NCBI GenBank assembly: GCA_003612525.1
Contig: RAZD01000017.1
Span: 1 to 64,000, forward strand
From: a bacterium C-53
Lineage (GTDB): Bacteria > Bacillota > Clostridia > Lachnospirales > Lachnospiraceae
Length of the DNA stretch: 64,000 nucleotides
Direction of reading: 5' to 3'
Under the pieces are notes generated by a model. The model saw nothing but the letters and a program-made list of their open reading frames with translations. It searched no databases and was not told the origin of the DNA. Positions 7,458-17,292 of this stretch are shown piece after piece. Positions within the stretch are counted from its first letter, which is position 1. Every line of letters begins with the position of its first letter. The translations under genes were made by a program, and so were the position numbers.

Positions 7458-8489
7458 ATGGGATTTACATTTATAGACAGGCTGCCGACTCCCGATGAAA
7501 TCAGGGATGAATTTTTCGTTCCGGCCACTTTAAAATTATTAAAATCAAAAAGAGATGAGGAAATCAGACAGGTATTTACCGGGGAAAGCGATAAATTTCT
7601 TGTAATTATAGGTCCCTGTTCCGCCGATAATGAAGATTCTGTGTGCGATTATGTGAGTCGTCTGACGGCAGTTCAGGAAAAGGTAAAAGACAGGGTGATT
7701 CTCATACCGCGGATTTATACAAATAAACCGCGTACTACCGGGGAAGGGTACAAAGGCATCTTTCACCAGCCGGATCCGGAGAAGAAGCCGGATTTCCTTC
7801 AGGGACTGATTGCCATGCGTAAGATGCATATCCGTGCGATTGAGGAATCCGGTCTTACATGTGCGGATGAGATGCTTTATCCCGATAACTGGGGATATGT
7901 TTCGGATATCCTTTCGTATGTTGCGATAGGGGCACGTTCTGTGGAGGACCAGCAGCATCGCATTACCGTGAGCGGCTTTGACGTGCCGGCCGGGATGAAG
8001 AATCCGACAAGCGGTGATCTCGGCGTTATGCTGAATTCCGTTGTGGCGGCACAGTCCCCGCATCATTTTATCTATCGCGGCTGGTCTGTGCGCACGGATG
8101 GGAATGAACTGGCTCATACGATACTCAGAGGATCCGTGAACAAACACGGAAACAACCTCCCGAATTATCACTATGAAGATCTGGTTCTTCTGCATGAAAA
8201 ATATGCGCAGCGTGATCTGAAAAATCCTGCATGCATTGTGGACAGCAATCACAGCAATTCCAATAAGCAGTATGAGGAGCAGATACGTATAGTAAAAGAA
8301 GTGCTGCATTCAAGACTTCATAACCCGGATATCCATGATCTGGTAAAAGGCGTTATGATTGAAAGTTATATCGAGCAGGGCTGCCAGAAGATCGGTGGCG
8401 GCGTTTACGGAAAATCCATTACGGACCCATGTCTTGGCTGGGAGGAGTCCGAGAGGCTGATTTATACGATTGCGGAAATGTGTGAATGA
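7458..8489 (+). CDS. aroF: 3-deoxy-7-phosphoheptulonate synthase, type I (AroF/G/H class)
   Basis: Condenses phosphoenolpyruvate and erythrose 4-phosphate, the entry step of the shikimate pathway. At 343 aa it matches the E. coli AroF/G/H subclass rather than the short AroA(beta) type. Recognisable motifs are IGPCSADN, RIYTNKPRTTGEGYKG, ADEMLYP, GARSVEDQQHR, the substrate segment KNPTSGDLG, ILRGSVNKHGNN and DSNHSNSNKQ. The start at 7458 follows GGAGG by 5 bases; the open frame upstream is not coding. Feedback specificity (Phe, Tyr or Trp) cannot be read with confidence. pheA, later in the window, continues the same pathway. Confidence 0.93.
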   Translation: MGFTFIDRLPTPDEIRDEFFVPATLKLLKSKRDEEIRQVFTGESDKFLVIIGPCSADNEDSVCDYVSRLTAVQEKVKDRVILIPRIYTNKPRTTGEGYKGIFHQPDPEKKPDFLQGLIAMRKMHIRAIEESGLTCADEMLYPDNWGYVSDILSYVAIGARSVEDQQHRITVSGFDVPAGMKNPTSGDLGVMLNSVVAAQSPHHFIYRGWSVRTDGNELAHTILRGSVNKHGNNLPNYHYEDLVLLHEKYAQRDLKNPACIVDSNHSNSNKQYEEQIRIVKEVLHSRLHNPDIHDLVKGVMIESYIEQGCQKIGGGVYGKSITDPCLGWEESERLIYTIAEMCE

Positions 8490-8538
8490 CACACTTCCCG
8501 GGTGGAATTCTGGTTACGGATAAACGGAATCAGGCGTA

Positions 8539-9828
8539 TCACATATATTTGCGGAGGAAAAATAGAAGAATCACAATACCTGCAATTTCAGATACAATTA
8601 ATCCGCAGAAATAGCCATTGATTCCCATATGAGGAATTGCAAAATAGACAAAGGCCAGACGGATTCCGAGACTTATGAGGTTGATGAAAAAGGTCCGTGT
8701 CGTCTGACCGAGGCCGTTCAGGATACTGGTTAGGGGGCTTGCCATGAACAGGAGAGGACAGATAAAGCAGAGCGCCCGTATGTACGTTCCGGCGAGCTCA
8801 TTGTTGAAAAAGGTCCGTCCGACGAAACTGCTTGTAATCAGAAAGCCCGCGGTGCACAAAAGTCCGAGGCAGAAGCAGCAGCGTATCGTTTTGTCGATGG
8901 CCTTTTTGATATGGGTTGTATTGCGGCTTGCTTCCGCTTCCGCAATCTCGGGAAGCAGCATAACGGAGATGGAATTTGTGATGGCGCCGGGAAAAAGAAT
9001 CATCGGAAGCGCCATTCCGGTGAGTACGCCGTATATGCTGAGGGCCTCACTGTCAGAGAGGCCGTAAAGCCGGAGGCTGTTTGGAATATGGATGGCCTCA
9101 AGGCTTGCAAGCATATTGATAACAACACGATTGCAGCTTAGAGGGGCAGAAAATCGGAGAATACGCACCAGATCCTTTTGAATGGTAAACTGCGTTATGC
9201 GGTCACGCAGAAATTCCTTCAGCATAAAAAAGAAGGATACGATCATGGCGGCAAATTCACCGAATACGATTCCGACCACCGCGACAGAGATTGTGGGCTC
9301 CATATTCCGGCTCAAAATAATATAATAGACAGCGAAAACCGAACTGACGCGGATGGTCTGTTCAACAAGTTGTGTGGCGGAGGGAAACTCCGCTTTTTTA
9401 AGTCCCAGACAGTATCCATTGACGCAGCAGTGGATGGACTCAAACGGGATGGAAAAAGCAAGAATTCTGATTAACGGCGCTGTGCGCGCTTCCATAAGGA
9501 ACCGTACGGCGATAATGTCTGAGGCACGATACAAAAAGGAGGCCATAACAGCGGAAAGCATCAGCGAGAGCGTAAGTCCGGACAGGAAAAAGGAGAATTT
9601 TTTGGTACGCTCAGCGGCGACGAATCTTGAGATCGCAGTCTGGATGCCGGCGCCTGTGATAGAAAAACTGATGGAAAATACAGGAAAAACCATCTGGTAA
9701 ATGCCCATCCCCTCTGCACCGATTGTATGTGACAGGAATATTCTATAGAAGAAACCTATGATTCGGCTAAGAAAGCCGGCAGCGGTCAGGATAAGCGTTC
9801 CTCTGATCAGGGAATTTATTTTTTTCAT
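8539..9828 (-). CDS. SpoVB/MurJ-like polysaccharide or lipid II flippase family protein
   Basis: A 429-aa polytopic membrane protein of the MOP exporter superfamily with about 12 membrane segments. The N-terminus (RGTLILTAAGFLSRIIGFFYRIFLSHTIGAEGMGIYQMVFP) is characteristic of the SpoVB/YtgP group, whose members act in spore cortex or cell-wall precursor translocation. The ADGxGxYQ-like loop and the mid-protein PMILFPGAITNSISVMLLP segment fit that group. It is slightly shorter than SpoVB of B. subtilis (about 518 aa), as in many Clostridia. It is convergent with the DAHP synthase gene, with 49 bases between the stops. The exact substrate is unknown. Confidence 0.85.
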   Translation of the reverse strand: MKKINSLIRGTLILTAAGFLSRIIGFFYRIFLSHTIGAEGMGIYQMVFPVFSISFSITGAGIQTAISRFVAAERTKKFSFFLSGLTLSLMLSAVMASFLYRASDIIAVRFLMEARTAPLIRILAFSIPFESIHCCVNGYCLGLKKAEFPSATQLVEQTIRVSSVFAVYYIILSRNMEPTISVAVVGIVFGEFAAMIVSFFFMLKEFLRDRITQFTIQKDLVRILRFSAPLSCNRVVINMLASLEAIHIPNSLRLYGLSDSEALSIYGVLTGMALPMILFPGAITNSISVMLLPEIAEAEASRNTTHIKKAIDKTIRCCFCLGLLCTAGFLITSSFVGRTFFNNELAGTYIRALCFICPLLFMASPLTSILNGLGQTTRTFFINLISLGIRLAFVYFAIPHMGINGYFCGLIVSEIAGIVILLFFLRKYM

Positions 9829-9877
9829 TCAGTTACCTTAAATGGAATTTTGATATTAGTATATTCTGTGAGCTGTG

Positions 9878-9906
9878 TTGACAGAACGGAAAACAGGTGG
9901 TATTAT
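9878..9906 (+). promoter_or_regulatory. Strong promoter of the nifS-nifU-mnmA operon
   Basis: Consensus TTGACA (9878-9883), 17-base spacer, TATTAT (9901-9906), 73 bases before the nifS start. This is one of the best vegetative promoters in the window. Confidence 0.8.
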
Positions 9907-9979
9907 GCAGACAGATGAATTAGAAGTGATTCACTAGGAATTAAATCCTGCCTGAGTTTGAAAGGAGCAGATTTTTTAT

Positions 9980-11161
9980 ATGGATAGAATTATTTATTTA
10001 GATAACGCGGCCACAACAAAGACAGCCCCGGAAGTGGTAGAAGCGATGCTGCCGTTTTTTTCGGAGAAATATGGGAATCCGAGCAGCGTGTACGGGATTG
10101 CGGGCGACAGCAAGAAAGCAGTCACGGATGCAAGGGAAACGATTGCGAAATCTCTTGGGGCTCAGACAAATGAAATCTATTTTACGGCAGGCGGCTCAGA
10201 AGCGGATAACTGGGCGCTGATTGCAGCGGCTGAGGCGTACGGGGAGAAAGGGAAACATATCATTACTTCGGCAATCGAGCATCATGCGGTTTTAAATACA
10301 TGTGAGTATCTGGAGAAAAGAGGATACGAAGTGACTTATGTCGGTGTGGATGAACACGGCGCGCTGAAGCTTAATGAATTAAGACGGGCAATTCGTCCGG
10401 ATACAATTCTGATCAGCGTTATGTTTGCCAATAATGAAATTGGAACATTACAGCCTGTAAAACAGATTGGTGAAATCGCAAAAGAACATGGAATTCTTTT
10501 TCACACCGACGCGGTACAGGCATATGGCCAGCTTCCGATCTCGGTAGATGAGTATCACATTGATATGCTGTCGGCAAGCGGCCATAAGCTAAACGGTCCG
10601 AAAGGAATCGGATTTCTCTATATCCGTAAAGGTGTGAAAATCCGTTCCTTCGTGCACGGAGGACAGCAGGAGCGCGGACGCCGCGCCGGAACGGAGAACG
10701 TGGCAGGAATCGTCGGTCTGGGCAAAGCAGTGGAGCGGGCTTACCGCATCATGAAAGAGAAGACAGAGAAAGAAATACAGCTTCGTGATTATCTAATCCG
10801 CCGCATTATGCAGGAGATTTCTTACACGAGACTGAATGGAGATGCGAGAAATCGTCTTCCGAACAATGCGAATTTCAGCTTTCAGTTCATTGAGGGAGAA
10901 TCACTTCTGATTATGCTTGACATGAAGGGAATCTGTGCATCTTCCGGTTCCGCATGTACGTCCGGGTCACTGGACCCGTCACATGTACTATTAGCGATCG
11001 GACTGCCGCATGAAATTGCGCACGGATCGCTTCGACTTACATTAAGTGATGAGACAACGAAAGAGGACATTGATTTTACGGTGGATGTCATCAAGGAAAC
11101 GGTGGCGAAACTTCGGAATATGTCCCCTTTATATGAGGATTTTATAAAATCAACCAGATAA
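9980..11161 (+). CDS. nifS: Cysteine desulfurase (NifS/IscS type)
   Basis: PLP enzyme that removes sulfur from L-cysteine as a persulfide for Fe-S cluster assembly and tRNA thiolation. The 393-aa protein begins with the hallmark IYLDNAATTKTAPEV, carries the PLP lysine Lys203 in SASGHKLNGPKGIGF, and the persulfide Cys326 in the mobile loop SSGSACTSGS. The long loop places it in group I. It is first in a nifS-nifU-mnmA operon, so it likely serves both the U-type scaffold and MnmA. AAAGGAG lies 12 bases before the ATG. Confidence 0.96.
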   Translation: MDRIIYLDNAATTKTAPEVVEAMLPFFSEKYGNPSSVYGIAGDSKKAVTDARETIAKSLGAQTNEIYFTAGGSEADNWALIAAAEAYGEKGKHIITSAIEHHAVLNTCEYLEKRGYEVTYVGVDEHGALKLNELRRAIRPDTILISVMFANNEIGTLQPVKQIGEIAKEHGILFHTDAVQAYGQLPISVDEYHIDMLSASGHKLNGPKGIGFLYIRKGVKIRSFVHGGQQERGRRAGTENVAGIVGLGKAVERAYRIMKEKTEKEIQLRDYLIRRIMQEISYTRLNGDARNRLPNNANFSFQFIEGESLLIMLDMKGICASSGSACTSGSLDPSHVLLAIGLPHEIAHGSLRLTLSDETTKEDIDFTVDVIKETVAKLRNMSPLYEDFIKSTR

Positions 11162-11190
11162 CGGAAACATCAGAATGAGAGGAAAAGAAC

Positions 11191-11628
11191 ATGTATAGTG
11201 AAAAGGTTATGGATCATTTTTCCAACCCGAGAAACGTAGGTGAAATAGAGAACGCCAGCGGCGTAGGAACGGTAGGAAATGCAAAATGCGGCGATATTAT
11301 GAGGATGTATCTCGATATTGACGAGGATGGCGTAATCAAAGATTGTAAATTTAAGACATTCGGATGCGGGGCGGCAGTGGCAACCAGCAGCATGGCGACG
11401 GAGCTTGTCAGGGGAAAGACGGTACAGGAAGCTCTTCAGGTGACAAATAAAGCCGTTATGGAGGCGCTTGACGGTCTGCCGCCTGTAAAGGTCCACTGTT
11501 CGCTTCTTGCAGAAGAGGCAATTCATGCGGCGCTCTGGGATTATGCGGAGAAGAATCATATTGTGATTGACGGACTGGAGAAGCCAAAGAGTGATATCCA
11601 TGAAGAGGAAGAGGATGAAGAATATTAA
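11191..11628 (+). CDS. nifU: Fe-S cluster assembly scaffold, NifU N-terminal (IscU-like)
   Basis: Builds [2Fe-2S]/[4Fe-4S] clusters from sulfur provided by the upstream desulfurase. The 145-aa protein is a stand-alone U-type scaffold with the three ligand cysteines Cys33 (NAKCGD, with the conserved Asp two residues on), Cys59 (FGCGAA) and Cys103 (VHCSLLAEEAI). The very acidic tail EEEEDEEY is an extra. No C-terminal Nfu domain is present. It starts 29 bases after nifS, and its TAA directly abuts the mnmA ATG, which implies translational coupling. Confidence 0.95.
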   Translation: MYSEKVMDHFSNPRNVGEIENASGVGTVGNAKCGDIMRMYLDIDEDGVIKDCKFKTFGCGAAVATSSMATELVRGKTVQEALQVTNKAVMEALDGLPPVKVHCSLLAEEAIHAALWDYAEKNHIVIDGLEKPKSDIHEEEEDEEY

Positions 11629-12708
11629 ATGGAGAAGAAGAAAGTAGTAGTCGGCATGTCAGGCGGTGTGGATTCTTCGGCGGCGGCTTATCTGTTAAAA
11701 GAACAGGGATATGATGTGATCGGTGTGACGATGCAGATCTGGCAGGATGAAGGCGCAGAAGAAATGCAGGAGAACGGCGGATGCTGCGGTCTTACGGCGG
11801 TGGAGGATGCGCGGCGCGTTGCGCAGCAGCTGGGGATTCCTTATTATGTAATGAACTTTAAGAAAGAGTTCCGCGAAACGGTCATGAATTATTTTATTCG
11901 CGAATATCAGAGCGGCAGGACGCCAAATCCCTGTATAGCCTGCAACCGTTATGTGAAATGGGAAGCGCTTTTAAAGAGGAGTCTTGCAATAGGAGCCGAT
12001 TATATTGCAACGGGACATTATGCAAGGATTGCAAGACTTGAAAACGGCAGGTTTGCTTTAAAGGAATCGGCAGCATACGGAAAAGATCAGACGTATGCAC
12101 TTTACAGCCTCACACAGGAACAGCTTGCACATACATTGATGCCTGTTGGGGAGTATACGAAAGAAGAAGTCCGCACGATTGCGCAAAAGGCCGGCCTTCA
12201 GGTTGCAAACAAACCGGACAGCCAGGAAATCTGTTTCGTTCCGGATGGGGACTATGCAAAATTTATTGAAGAACAGGCAGAAACTGCTTTGCCGGCAGGT
12301 AATTTTGTGACGAAAAACGGTACTGTTCTCGGACGTCATAAAGGCATCACCCATTATACCGTCGGACAGCGTAAAGGGCTAAATCTGGCGATGGGACATC
12401 CCGTGTTTGTGACAAAGATACGGCCTGAGACAAATGAGGTTGTGATTGGCGAAGCGGAAGATGTCTTTGCGAAAGAACTTGTGTGTGCGCACCTTAATTT
12501 TATGGCGGTTCCCGATTTGACAGAGCCGCGGGAGGTCTTCGCGAAGATACGCTACAATCATAAAGGGGCGCTATGTACCATTGAGAAGACAGGCGATGAT
12601 GAAATCACCTGTGTTTTTAAAGAAAAGGTACGTGCAGTTACACCGGGACAGGCTGTCGTATTTTACGAAGATGACTGTGTGCTTGGCGGAGGGACAATAG
12701 AGAGATAA
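11629..12708 (+). CDS. mnmA: tRNA-specific 2-thiouridylase MnmA
   Basis: Installs the 2-thio group on U34 of Lys, Glu and Gln tRNAs, using sulfur passed from a cysteine desulfurase. The 359-aa protein has the PP-loop [16 protein letters not shown] at the N-terminus, the catalytic Cys102 in [10 protein letters not shown], and the partner Cys202 in KPDSQEICF. The C-terminal beta domain starts near [10 protein letters not shown]. The start codon follows the nifU stop with no spacing. Direct cotranscription with nifS is common in Gram-positives that lack the Tus relay, so this desulfurase probably feeds MnmA directly. Confidence 0.96.
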   Translation: MEKKKVVVGMSGGVDSSAAAYLLKEQGYDVIGVTMQIWQDEGAEEMQENGGCCGLTAVEDARRVAQQLGIPYYVMNFKKEFRETVMNYFIREYQSGRTPNPCIACNRYVKWEALLKRSLAIGADYIATGHYARIARLENGRFALKESAAYGKDQTYALYSLTQEQLAHTLMPVGEYTKEEVRTIAQKAGLQVANKPDSQEICFVPDGDYAKFIEEQAETALPAGNFVTKNGTVLGRHKGITHYTVGQRKGLNLAMGHPVFVTKIRPETNEVVIGEAEDVFAKELVCAHLNFMAVPDLTEPREVFAKIRYNHKGALCTIEKTGDDEITCVFKEKVRAVTPGQAVVFYEDDCVLGGGTIER

Positions 12709-12721
12709 GGAGCATCGGAAA

Positions 12722-13786
12722 GTGGGCAGAAAGGCAAAAGAGGAAAGCTTTGACTTTATCCGTGCAGTCAGCACGATTGGAATTGTTTTATTCCATAACA
12801 GTTTTAACTATATTGAATACAGCATTGGAGGAAATCCCTTTGTATTCCAGAAGTATGGGAACGGCGACTGGGGCGGTCTGTTTGTCGCCGTGTTTTTTAT
12901 GCTGTCTGGGGCAGTTCTATGGTATAATTACGAGGACAGAATGAATGTAGGAGAATTCTATGTGAAACGCTGGCTTTCTATCTTTCCAATGTTCTATGTG
13001 GCATGGGCCGTGCAGTATTGCCGCAATGCGCATAAATTCGGAACATGGCTCTGGGGCGGACCGAGGAAACAGTTTCTGATGACCTTTTTTGGCATGGACG
13101 GGTACTTTATGCACAGAGGCCTCAACTATTATTGTCTGGGCGAGTGGTTTTTAGGTGCAATTATTCTGCTCTATGTCATGTTCCCGCTGCTCAGAATCCT
13201 GTATAAAAATAAGAAGTTAAGGATACTGACAACAATTCTGATTGCAGTTTTCTATACATTAAATCTGTATAGAGACTGGTTTATTATATCTGACGGGAAA
13301 AATCTGCTCACCTGTCTTATGGATTTTTGGATTGGCATGATTCTCGTAACATACAAGGAACAGTTGAAAAATCTGCCGGCTGTTATCCTTTCATTTGTAC
13401 TGATGGTGGTTGTTATGATTGCTCCGATTCCGATCAAAGAAGTCATGTGTTCTACGCTGACGGGCGCATCAATGTTTATACTACTGATGAATATCGCGGC
13501 GTTTGTACAGAAATACAAGATACCGCAGAAGTTTATAAAAATGATCAGCAAGTATTCATTTGCCATCTTTCTGGTACATCATGTGATTCTTTATATTTAT
13601 ATGGAACCGTATGCCGGAATGGAAATTGGGTTTGTGAAAAGTATCCTGATGTTTTTATTTATAACGTTTGTTATTGTTTTGATTGCTGCGCTTCTGACAG
13701 AGACGGTTGGACTTGCCACAGGCGCAGTCAGACAATTTCTTTTTCATGAGTCCGGTTCCGGAAGAGGGCGTGGAAAGAAGCGTTAA
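12722..13786 (+). CDS. Acyltransferase 3 family membrane protein (OafA-like)
   Basis: A 354-aa integral membrane protein with about ten membrane segments, of the type that O-acetylates or acylates cell-surface glycans. The N-terminus DFIRAVSTIGIVLFHNSF carries the family R-x(10)-H arrangement, with the conserved His in the first membrane segment, followed by FVAVFFMLSGAVLWY. It uses a GTG start at 12722 with AGGAG 8 bases upstream. It is placed 13 bases after mnmA, so it is probably read through from that operon although its role is unrelated. The basic tail GSGRGRGKKR is cytoplasmic. Target glycan unknown. Confidence 0.85.
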   Translation: MGRKAKEESFDFIRAVSTIGIVLFHNSFNYIEYSIGGNPFVFQKYGNGDWGGLFVAVFFMLSGAVLWYNYEDRMNVGEFYVKRWLSIFPMFYVAWAVQYCRNAHKFGTWLWGGPRKQFLMTFFGMDGYFMHRGLNYYCLGEWFLGAIILLYVMFPLLRILYKNKKLRILTTILIAVFYTLNLYRDWFIISDGKNLLTCLMDFWIGMILVTYKEQLKNLPAVILSFVLMVVVMIAPIPIKEVMCSTLTGASMFILLMNIAAFVQKYKIPQKFIKMISKYSFAIFLVHHVILYIYMEPYAGMEIGFVKSILMFLFITFVIVLIAALLTETVGLATGAVRQFLFHESGSGRGRGKKR

Positions 13787-13816
13787 AGCGGCTTTGCTAA
13801 ATTAGGAAATGTTACG

Positions 13817-13855
13817 CAGGAAACGGCAGGCAAAATGCCGTTTCCTGAATTTTTT
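13817..13855. terminator. Terminator between convergent acyltransferase and PHP genes
   Basis: CAGGAAACGGCA (13817-13828) and TGCCGTTTCCTG (13836-13847) make a perfect 12-bp stem with a 7-base loop, followed by AATTTTTT on the plus strand. It ends the nifS-mnmA-acyltransferase transcript and lies just past the end of the minus-strand gene. Confidence 0.88.
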
Positions 13856-13860
13856 GGCGT

Positions 13861-14679
13861 CTAATTGTTCTGAATCGGATAAAAGACGGGTTTTCTGTTT
13901 TCGAATACCGTATAATAGCGGAAGCCGCACCGGGTTAACGCTTCTTCTGCGAGGTGGAAGGAATGGGCGATGTGTTCGGCTTTGTGTGCGTCGGAACCAA
14001 TCGTGATAATCTCGCCGCCAAGTTCGCGGTAGCGTTTTAAGATGTCCGTATGGGGGAGCGGATGCCCCATGCCAAATTTAAATCCTGACGAATTGCATTC
14101 GATTCCTTTCCCATTCTGAATGAGTGTTTTCATAAGCTCATCAAGGATATCACCGTATTTTTGATACGTAAAATTTTTATTTTGGGAAGGGCCATAGCGC
14201 AGCACATAGTCAGGATGCCCGTAAACATCAAAGTCCGTGAATATCTTTGCGCATGCAAGTTCCGCTTCAAAATACAGGCGGTAAGCTTCCTCTTCCGTTC
14301 GACCTTCGAAGAAGGCAGAATAGTAAGGGTCAATGCCTCCGACGGTGTGAGAGGAACCTATGATGAAGTCAAACGGGTATTTTTTTACATAATGTCGGAT
14401 GAATTCAGTGATTGACGGAGTCAATCCCAGTTCAATTCCAAAAAAAAGATTTATGTTTCCGGAATATTTTTCTTTCATATTGCAGAAGGTAGTATAGTAT
14501 GTTTCGGTATCTGTCTGAAATGCATCAGGGCCTTCTTCATAGTCAACGCCGTAGTCCATGTGTTCCGTGAAGCACATAACGGTCAGTCCCTTCTCAATCC
14601 CTTTTTTTATCATATCTTCGGGGGCAGACTCTCCGTCCGTCGAAAACGTAGTGTGGAGATGACAGTCAGCTGTAATCAT
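13861..14679 (-). CDS. hisK: PHP-domain histidinol-phosphatase (HisK type)
   Basis: Hydrolyses histidinol phosphate in histidine synthesis, or a related phosphomonoester. The 272-aa protein has the complete set of PHP metal motifs: DCHLHTTFSTDG at the N-terminus, FTEHMD, FGIELG, IGSSHTV, YGHPDYVLRYG and the final GSDAHKAEHI. This is the B. subtilis HisJ/HisK class rather than the HAD class. It stands alone without other his genes, so it may complete the pathway in trans. Other phosphatase substrates cannot be excluded. Confidence 0.87.
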   Translation of the reverse strand: MITADCHLHTTFSTDGESAPEDMIKKGIEKGLTVMCFTEHMDYGVDYEEGPDAFQTDTETYYTTFCNMKEKYSGNINLFFGIELGLTPSITEFIRHYVKKYPFDFIIGSSHTVGGIDPYYSAFFEGRTEEEAYRLYFEAELACAKIFTDFDVYGHPDYVLRYGPSQNKNFTYQKYGDILDELMKTLIQNGKGIECNSSGFKFGMGHPLPHTDILKRYRELGGEIITIGSDAHKAEHIAHSFHLAEEALTRCGFRYYTVFENRKPVFYPIQNN

Positions 14680-14779
14680 ATAAAAGCAGTTCCTTTCGTG
14701 TGTTTGAAACGATTATAGTCCGGTTTCACAGAAAAAACCAGAGTACGGAAGTTTTTTCCTAAAAAATTTATAAATTGAC

Positions 14780-14808
14780 TTGTATTTTGAACATAAATCA
14801 AGTAAAAT
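14780..14808 (+). promoter_or_regulatory. Promoter of the glycolytic gap-pgk-tpiA operon
   Basis: TTGTAT (14780-14785), 17-base spacer and TAAAAT (14803-14808). The TTGACT at 14775 would give a 22-base spacer and is less likely to be the true -35. The leader to the gap ATG is about 135 bases. Confidence 0.55.
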
Positions 14809-14814
14809 AAGAGT

Positions 14815-14839
14815 GTTGAAATTTTAACAATCTTTCAAC
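14815..14839 (+). promoter_or_regulatory. Inverted repeat at the gap transcription start
   Basis: GTTGAAA (14815-14821) and TTTCAAC (14833-14839) are perfect 7-base arms with an 11-base centre. They begin just where transcription should start from the -10 at 14803-14808. The repeat could be an operator for a glycolytic repressor or a 5'-terminal stabilising stem-loop. No CggR-like gene is nearby. Confidence 0.4.
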
Positions 14840-14948
14840 AAATATGAGCTCGGCCGGATGGCTGCAGTGTTTTATGTAACAGTATGGGAGGGCAGGTTTT
14901 CGGACAGGCGTCTCATATAAAATAATTTATATTTAGGAGGAGTAAAAA

Positions 14949-15950
14949 ATGGCAGTAAAAGTAGCAATTAATGGATTTGGACGTATCGGACGTCTTGCAT
15001 TCAGACAGATGTTTGGTGCAGAGGGGTATGAGGTTGTAGCAATCAACGACTTGACAAGCCCTAAAATGTTAGCACACCTGTTAAAGTATGATTCTTCTCA
15101 GGGTAAATATGCTTTAGCTGATAAGGTAGAGGCTGGCGAAGATTCGATTACAGTTGACGGAAAGAAAATCACAATCTACAAAGAAGCTGATGCAACAAAA
15201 CTTCCGTGGGGTGATTTACAGGTTGACGTTGTTCTTGAGTGTACAGGATTCTATACATCCAAAGACAAAGCTTCCGCTCATATTACAGCAGGCGCTCGTA
15301 AAGTTGTTATTTCTGCTCCCGCAGGAAATGATCTTCCTACCATCGTTTACAATGTAAACCACACAACACTGAAACCGGAAGATACTGTTATTTCAGCTGC
15401 TTCCTGTACAACAAACTGCCTTGCACCTATGGCAAAAGCTCTGAATGATTTAGCTACAATCAAATCCGGTATCATGAGCACAATTCATGCATACACAGGT
15501 GATCAGATGATCCTTGACGGACCTCAGAGAAAAGGCGATTTGAGAAGATCCCGTGCAGGCGCTTGCAATATCGTTCCTAACAGCACAGGCGCTGCTAAGG
15601 CAATCGGCCTTGTTATTCCTGAACTGAACGGCAAACTGATCGGTTCTGCACAGCGTGTTCCTACTCCTACAGGTTCTACTACAATCCTTGTAGCAACTGT
15701 AGAGAAGTCCGTAACAAAAGATGAGATCAATGCAGCTATGAAAGCAGCAGCAACAGAGTCCTTCGGATACAATGAGGATGAAATCGTTTCTTCTGATATC
15801 GTAGGAAGCACATTCGGTTCTATCTTTGATGCTACACAGACAATGGTTGGCGAAGATAATCTGGTACAGGTTGTTTCTTGGTATGACAATGAGAATTCTT
15901 ACGTATCTCAGATGGTAAGAACAATCAAATACTTCTCAGAGTTAGCATAA
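14949..15950 (+). CDS. gap: Glyceraldehyde-3-phosphate dehydrogenase
   Basis: NAD-dependent oxidation and phosphorylation of glyceraldehyde 3-phosphate in glycolysis. The 333-aa protein shows the NAD-binding start [16 protein letters not shown], Asp34 in AINDLTSP (NAD rather than NADP preference), the catalytic Cys153 in [12 protein letters not shown] and the His region [17 protein letters not shown] lies 6 bases before the ATG. Codons are strongly biased to A/T-ending preferred forms (GCT, GGT, ACA), unlike most of the window, as expected for one of the most highly expressed genes. It is followed by a hairpin with a short T run before pgk. Confidence 0.98.
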   Translation: MAVKVAINGFGRIGRLAFRQMFGAEGYEVVAINDLTSPKMLAHLLKYDSSQGKYALADKVEAGEDSITVDGKKITIYKEADATKLPWGDLQVDVVLECTGFYTSKDKASAHITAGARKVVISAPAGNDLPTIVYNVNHTTLKPEDTVISAASCTTNCLAPMAKALNDLATIKSGIMSTIHAYTGDQMILDGPQRKGDLRRSRAGACNIVPNSTGAAKAIGLVIPELNGKLIGSAQRVPTPTGSTTILVATVEKSVTKDEINAAMKAAATESFGYNEDEIVSSDIVGSTFGSIFDATQTMVGEDNLVQVVSWYDNENSYVSQMVRTIKYFSELA

Positions 15951-15974
15951 TTAGCGACAATATTAGACCTATCA

Positions 15975-16002
15975 GGGTCCGGTCTTAGGACCGGACCCTT
16001 TT
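15975..16002 (+). terminator. Partial terminator between gap and pgk
   Basis: GGGTCCGGTC (15975-15984) and GACCGGACCC (15989-15998) form a 10-bp perfect stem with a 4-base loop and only TTTT after it. It probably stops some transcripts, giving more gap than pgk/tpiA mRNA, or protects the gap 3' end. Confidence 0.75.
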
Positions 16003-16047
16003 ATCGTACAGGTAGTTTGGAAATATTTTATTATGGAGGCAGCAATC

Positions 16048-17271
16048 ATGGGATTAAATAAAAAATCAGTAGATGATATTAATGCAAAAGGAAAACGCGT
16101 GCTTGTTAGATGTGATTTTAACGTACCGCTGAAAAATGGCGAGATTACAGATGAAACACGTATTGTGGCAGCGCTTCCCACTATCAATAAACTTCTGGCG
16201 GACGGAGGAAAGGTGGTTCTTTGTTCCCATCTTGGAAAAGTAAAGAATGGCCCGAACGAAGGCGAGTCACTTGCACCTGTGGCAAAGAGACTTTCTGAGA
16301 AACTTGGCAAGGAAGTAAATTTTGTTTCTGATTATAACGTAACAGGCGAGGCTGCGACAAAGGCAGTGGAAGAGATGAATGAAGGCGATGTTGTACTTCT
16401 TCAGAATACACGTTTCCGCGGCAAAGAAGAGACAAAGAACGGCGAAGAGTTCAGCAAAGAGCTTGCAGAACTTGCAGATCTTTATGTATGTGACGCGTTC
16501 GGTTCTTCTCACAGGGCACATGCTTCCGTTGCAGGCGTGACAGAGTGCATCCGTGCAAAAGGCGGCGAGTGTGCAGTTGGTTACTTAATGCAGAAAGAAA
16601 TTGATTTCCTCGGAAATGCAGTTGAGAATCCGGTCAGACCGTTTGTTGCAATTCTCGGCGGCGCAAAGGTTGCAGATAAATTAAATGTAATCAACAACCT
16701 GCTTGAGAAATGCGATACTTTAATCATCGGCGGCGGTATGGCATTTACATTCTTAAAAGCAAAAGGATATGAAATCGGAAAATCTCTGGTGGATGATGAG
16801 AAACTTGATTACTGTAAGGAAATGATGGAAAAGGCAGAGAAGCTTGGCAAGAAGCTGCTCCTTCCTGTTGACACAACCATTGCAAAAGAATTCCCGAATC
16901 CGATTGATGCTGAAATCGAAGTGTCTCTTGTGGATGCAGATCAGATTCCGGCAGATATGGAAGGTCTTGATATTGGTGAGAAGACAGCACAGCTTTATGC
17001 AGATGCCGTAAAATCAGCAAAGACCGTTGTATGGAACGGACCGATGGGCGTATTTGAGAATCCTGTTCTCGCAAAAGGTACGATTGCAGTGGCAAAAGCG
17101 CTGGCTGAAACAGATGCTACAACAATCATTGGCGGTGGCGATTCTGCAGCGGCTGTGAATCAGTTAGGCTTTGCAGATAAGATGAGTCATATCTCTACCG
17201 GCGGCGGAGCATCTCTTGAGTTTTTAGAGGGCAAGGAGCTTCCTGGTGTAGCAGCAGCGGACGATAAATAA
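16048..17271 (+). CDS. pgk: Phosphoglycerate kinase
   Basis: Transfers phosphate from 1,3-bisphosphoglycerate to ADP in glycolysis. The 407-aa protein has the signature [12 protein letters not shown] near the N-terminus, [10 protein letters not shown], the substrate-binding [12 protein letters not shown], and the C-terminal nucleotide site WNGPMGVFE and [13 protein letters not shown] use the ATG at 16048, which has GGAGG 8 bases upstream; the ATG at 16033 overlaps that site. It starts 21 bases before tpiA as part of the same transcript and shares the biased codon use of gap. Confidence 0.97.
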   Translation: MGLNKKSVDDINAKGKRVLVRCDFNVPLKNGEITDETRIVAALPTINKLLADGGKVVLCSHLGKVKNGPNEGESLAPVAKRLSEKLGKEVNFVSDYNVTGEAATKAVEEMNEGDVVLLQNTRFRGKEETKNGEEFSKELAELADLYVCDAFGSSHRAHASVAGVTECIRAKGGECAVGYLMQKEIDFLGNAVENPVRPFVAILGGAKVADKLNVINNLLEKCDTLIIGGGMAFTFLKAKGYEIGKSLVDDEKLDYCKEMMEKAEKLGKKLLLPVDTTIAKEFPNPIDAEIEVSLVDADQIPADMEGLDIGEKTAQLYADAVKSAKTVVWNGPMGVFENPVLAKGTIAVAKALAETDATTIIGGGDSAAAVNQLGFADKMSHISTGGGASLEFLEGKELPGVAAADDK

Positions 17272-17292
17272 AAAGATTAAGGAGATAAAAAA

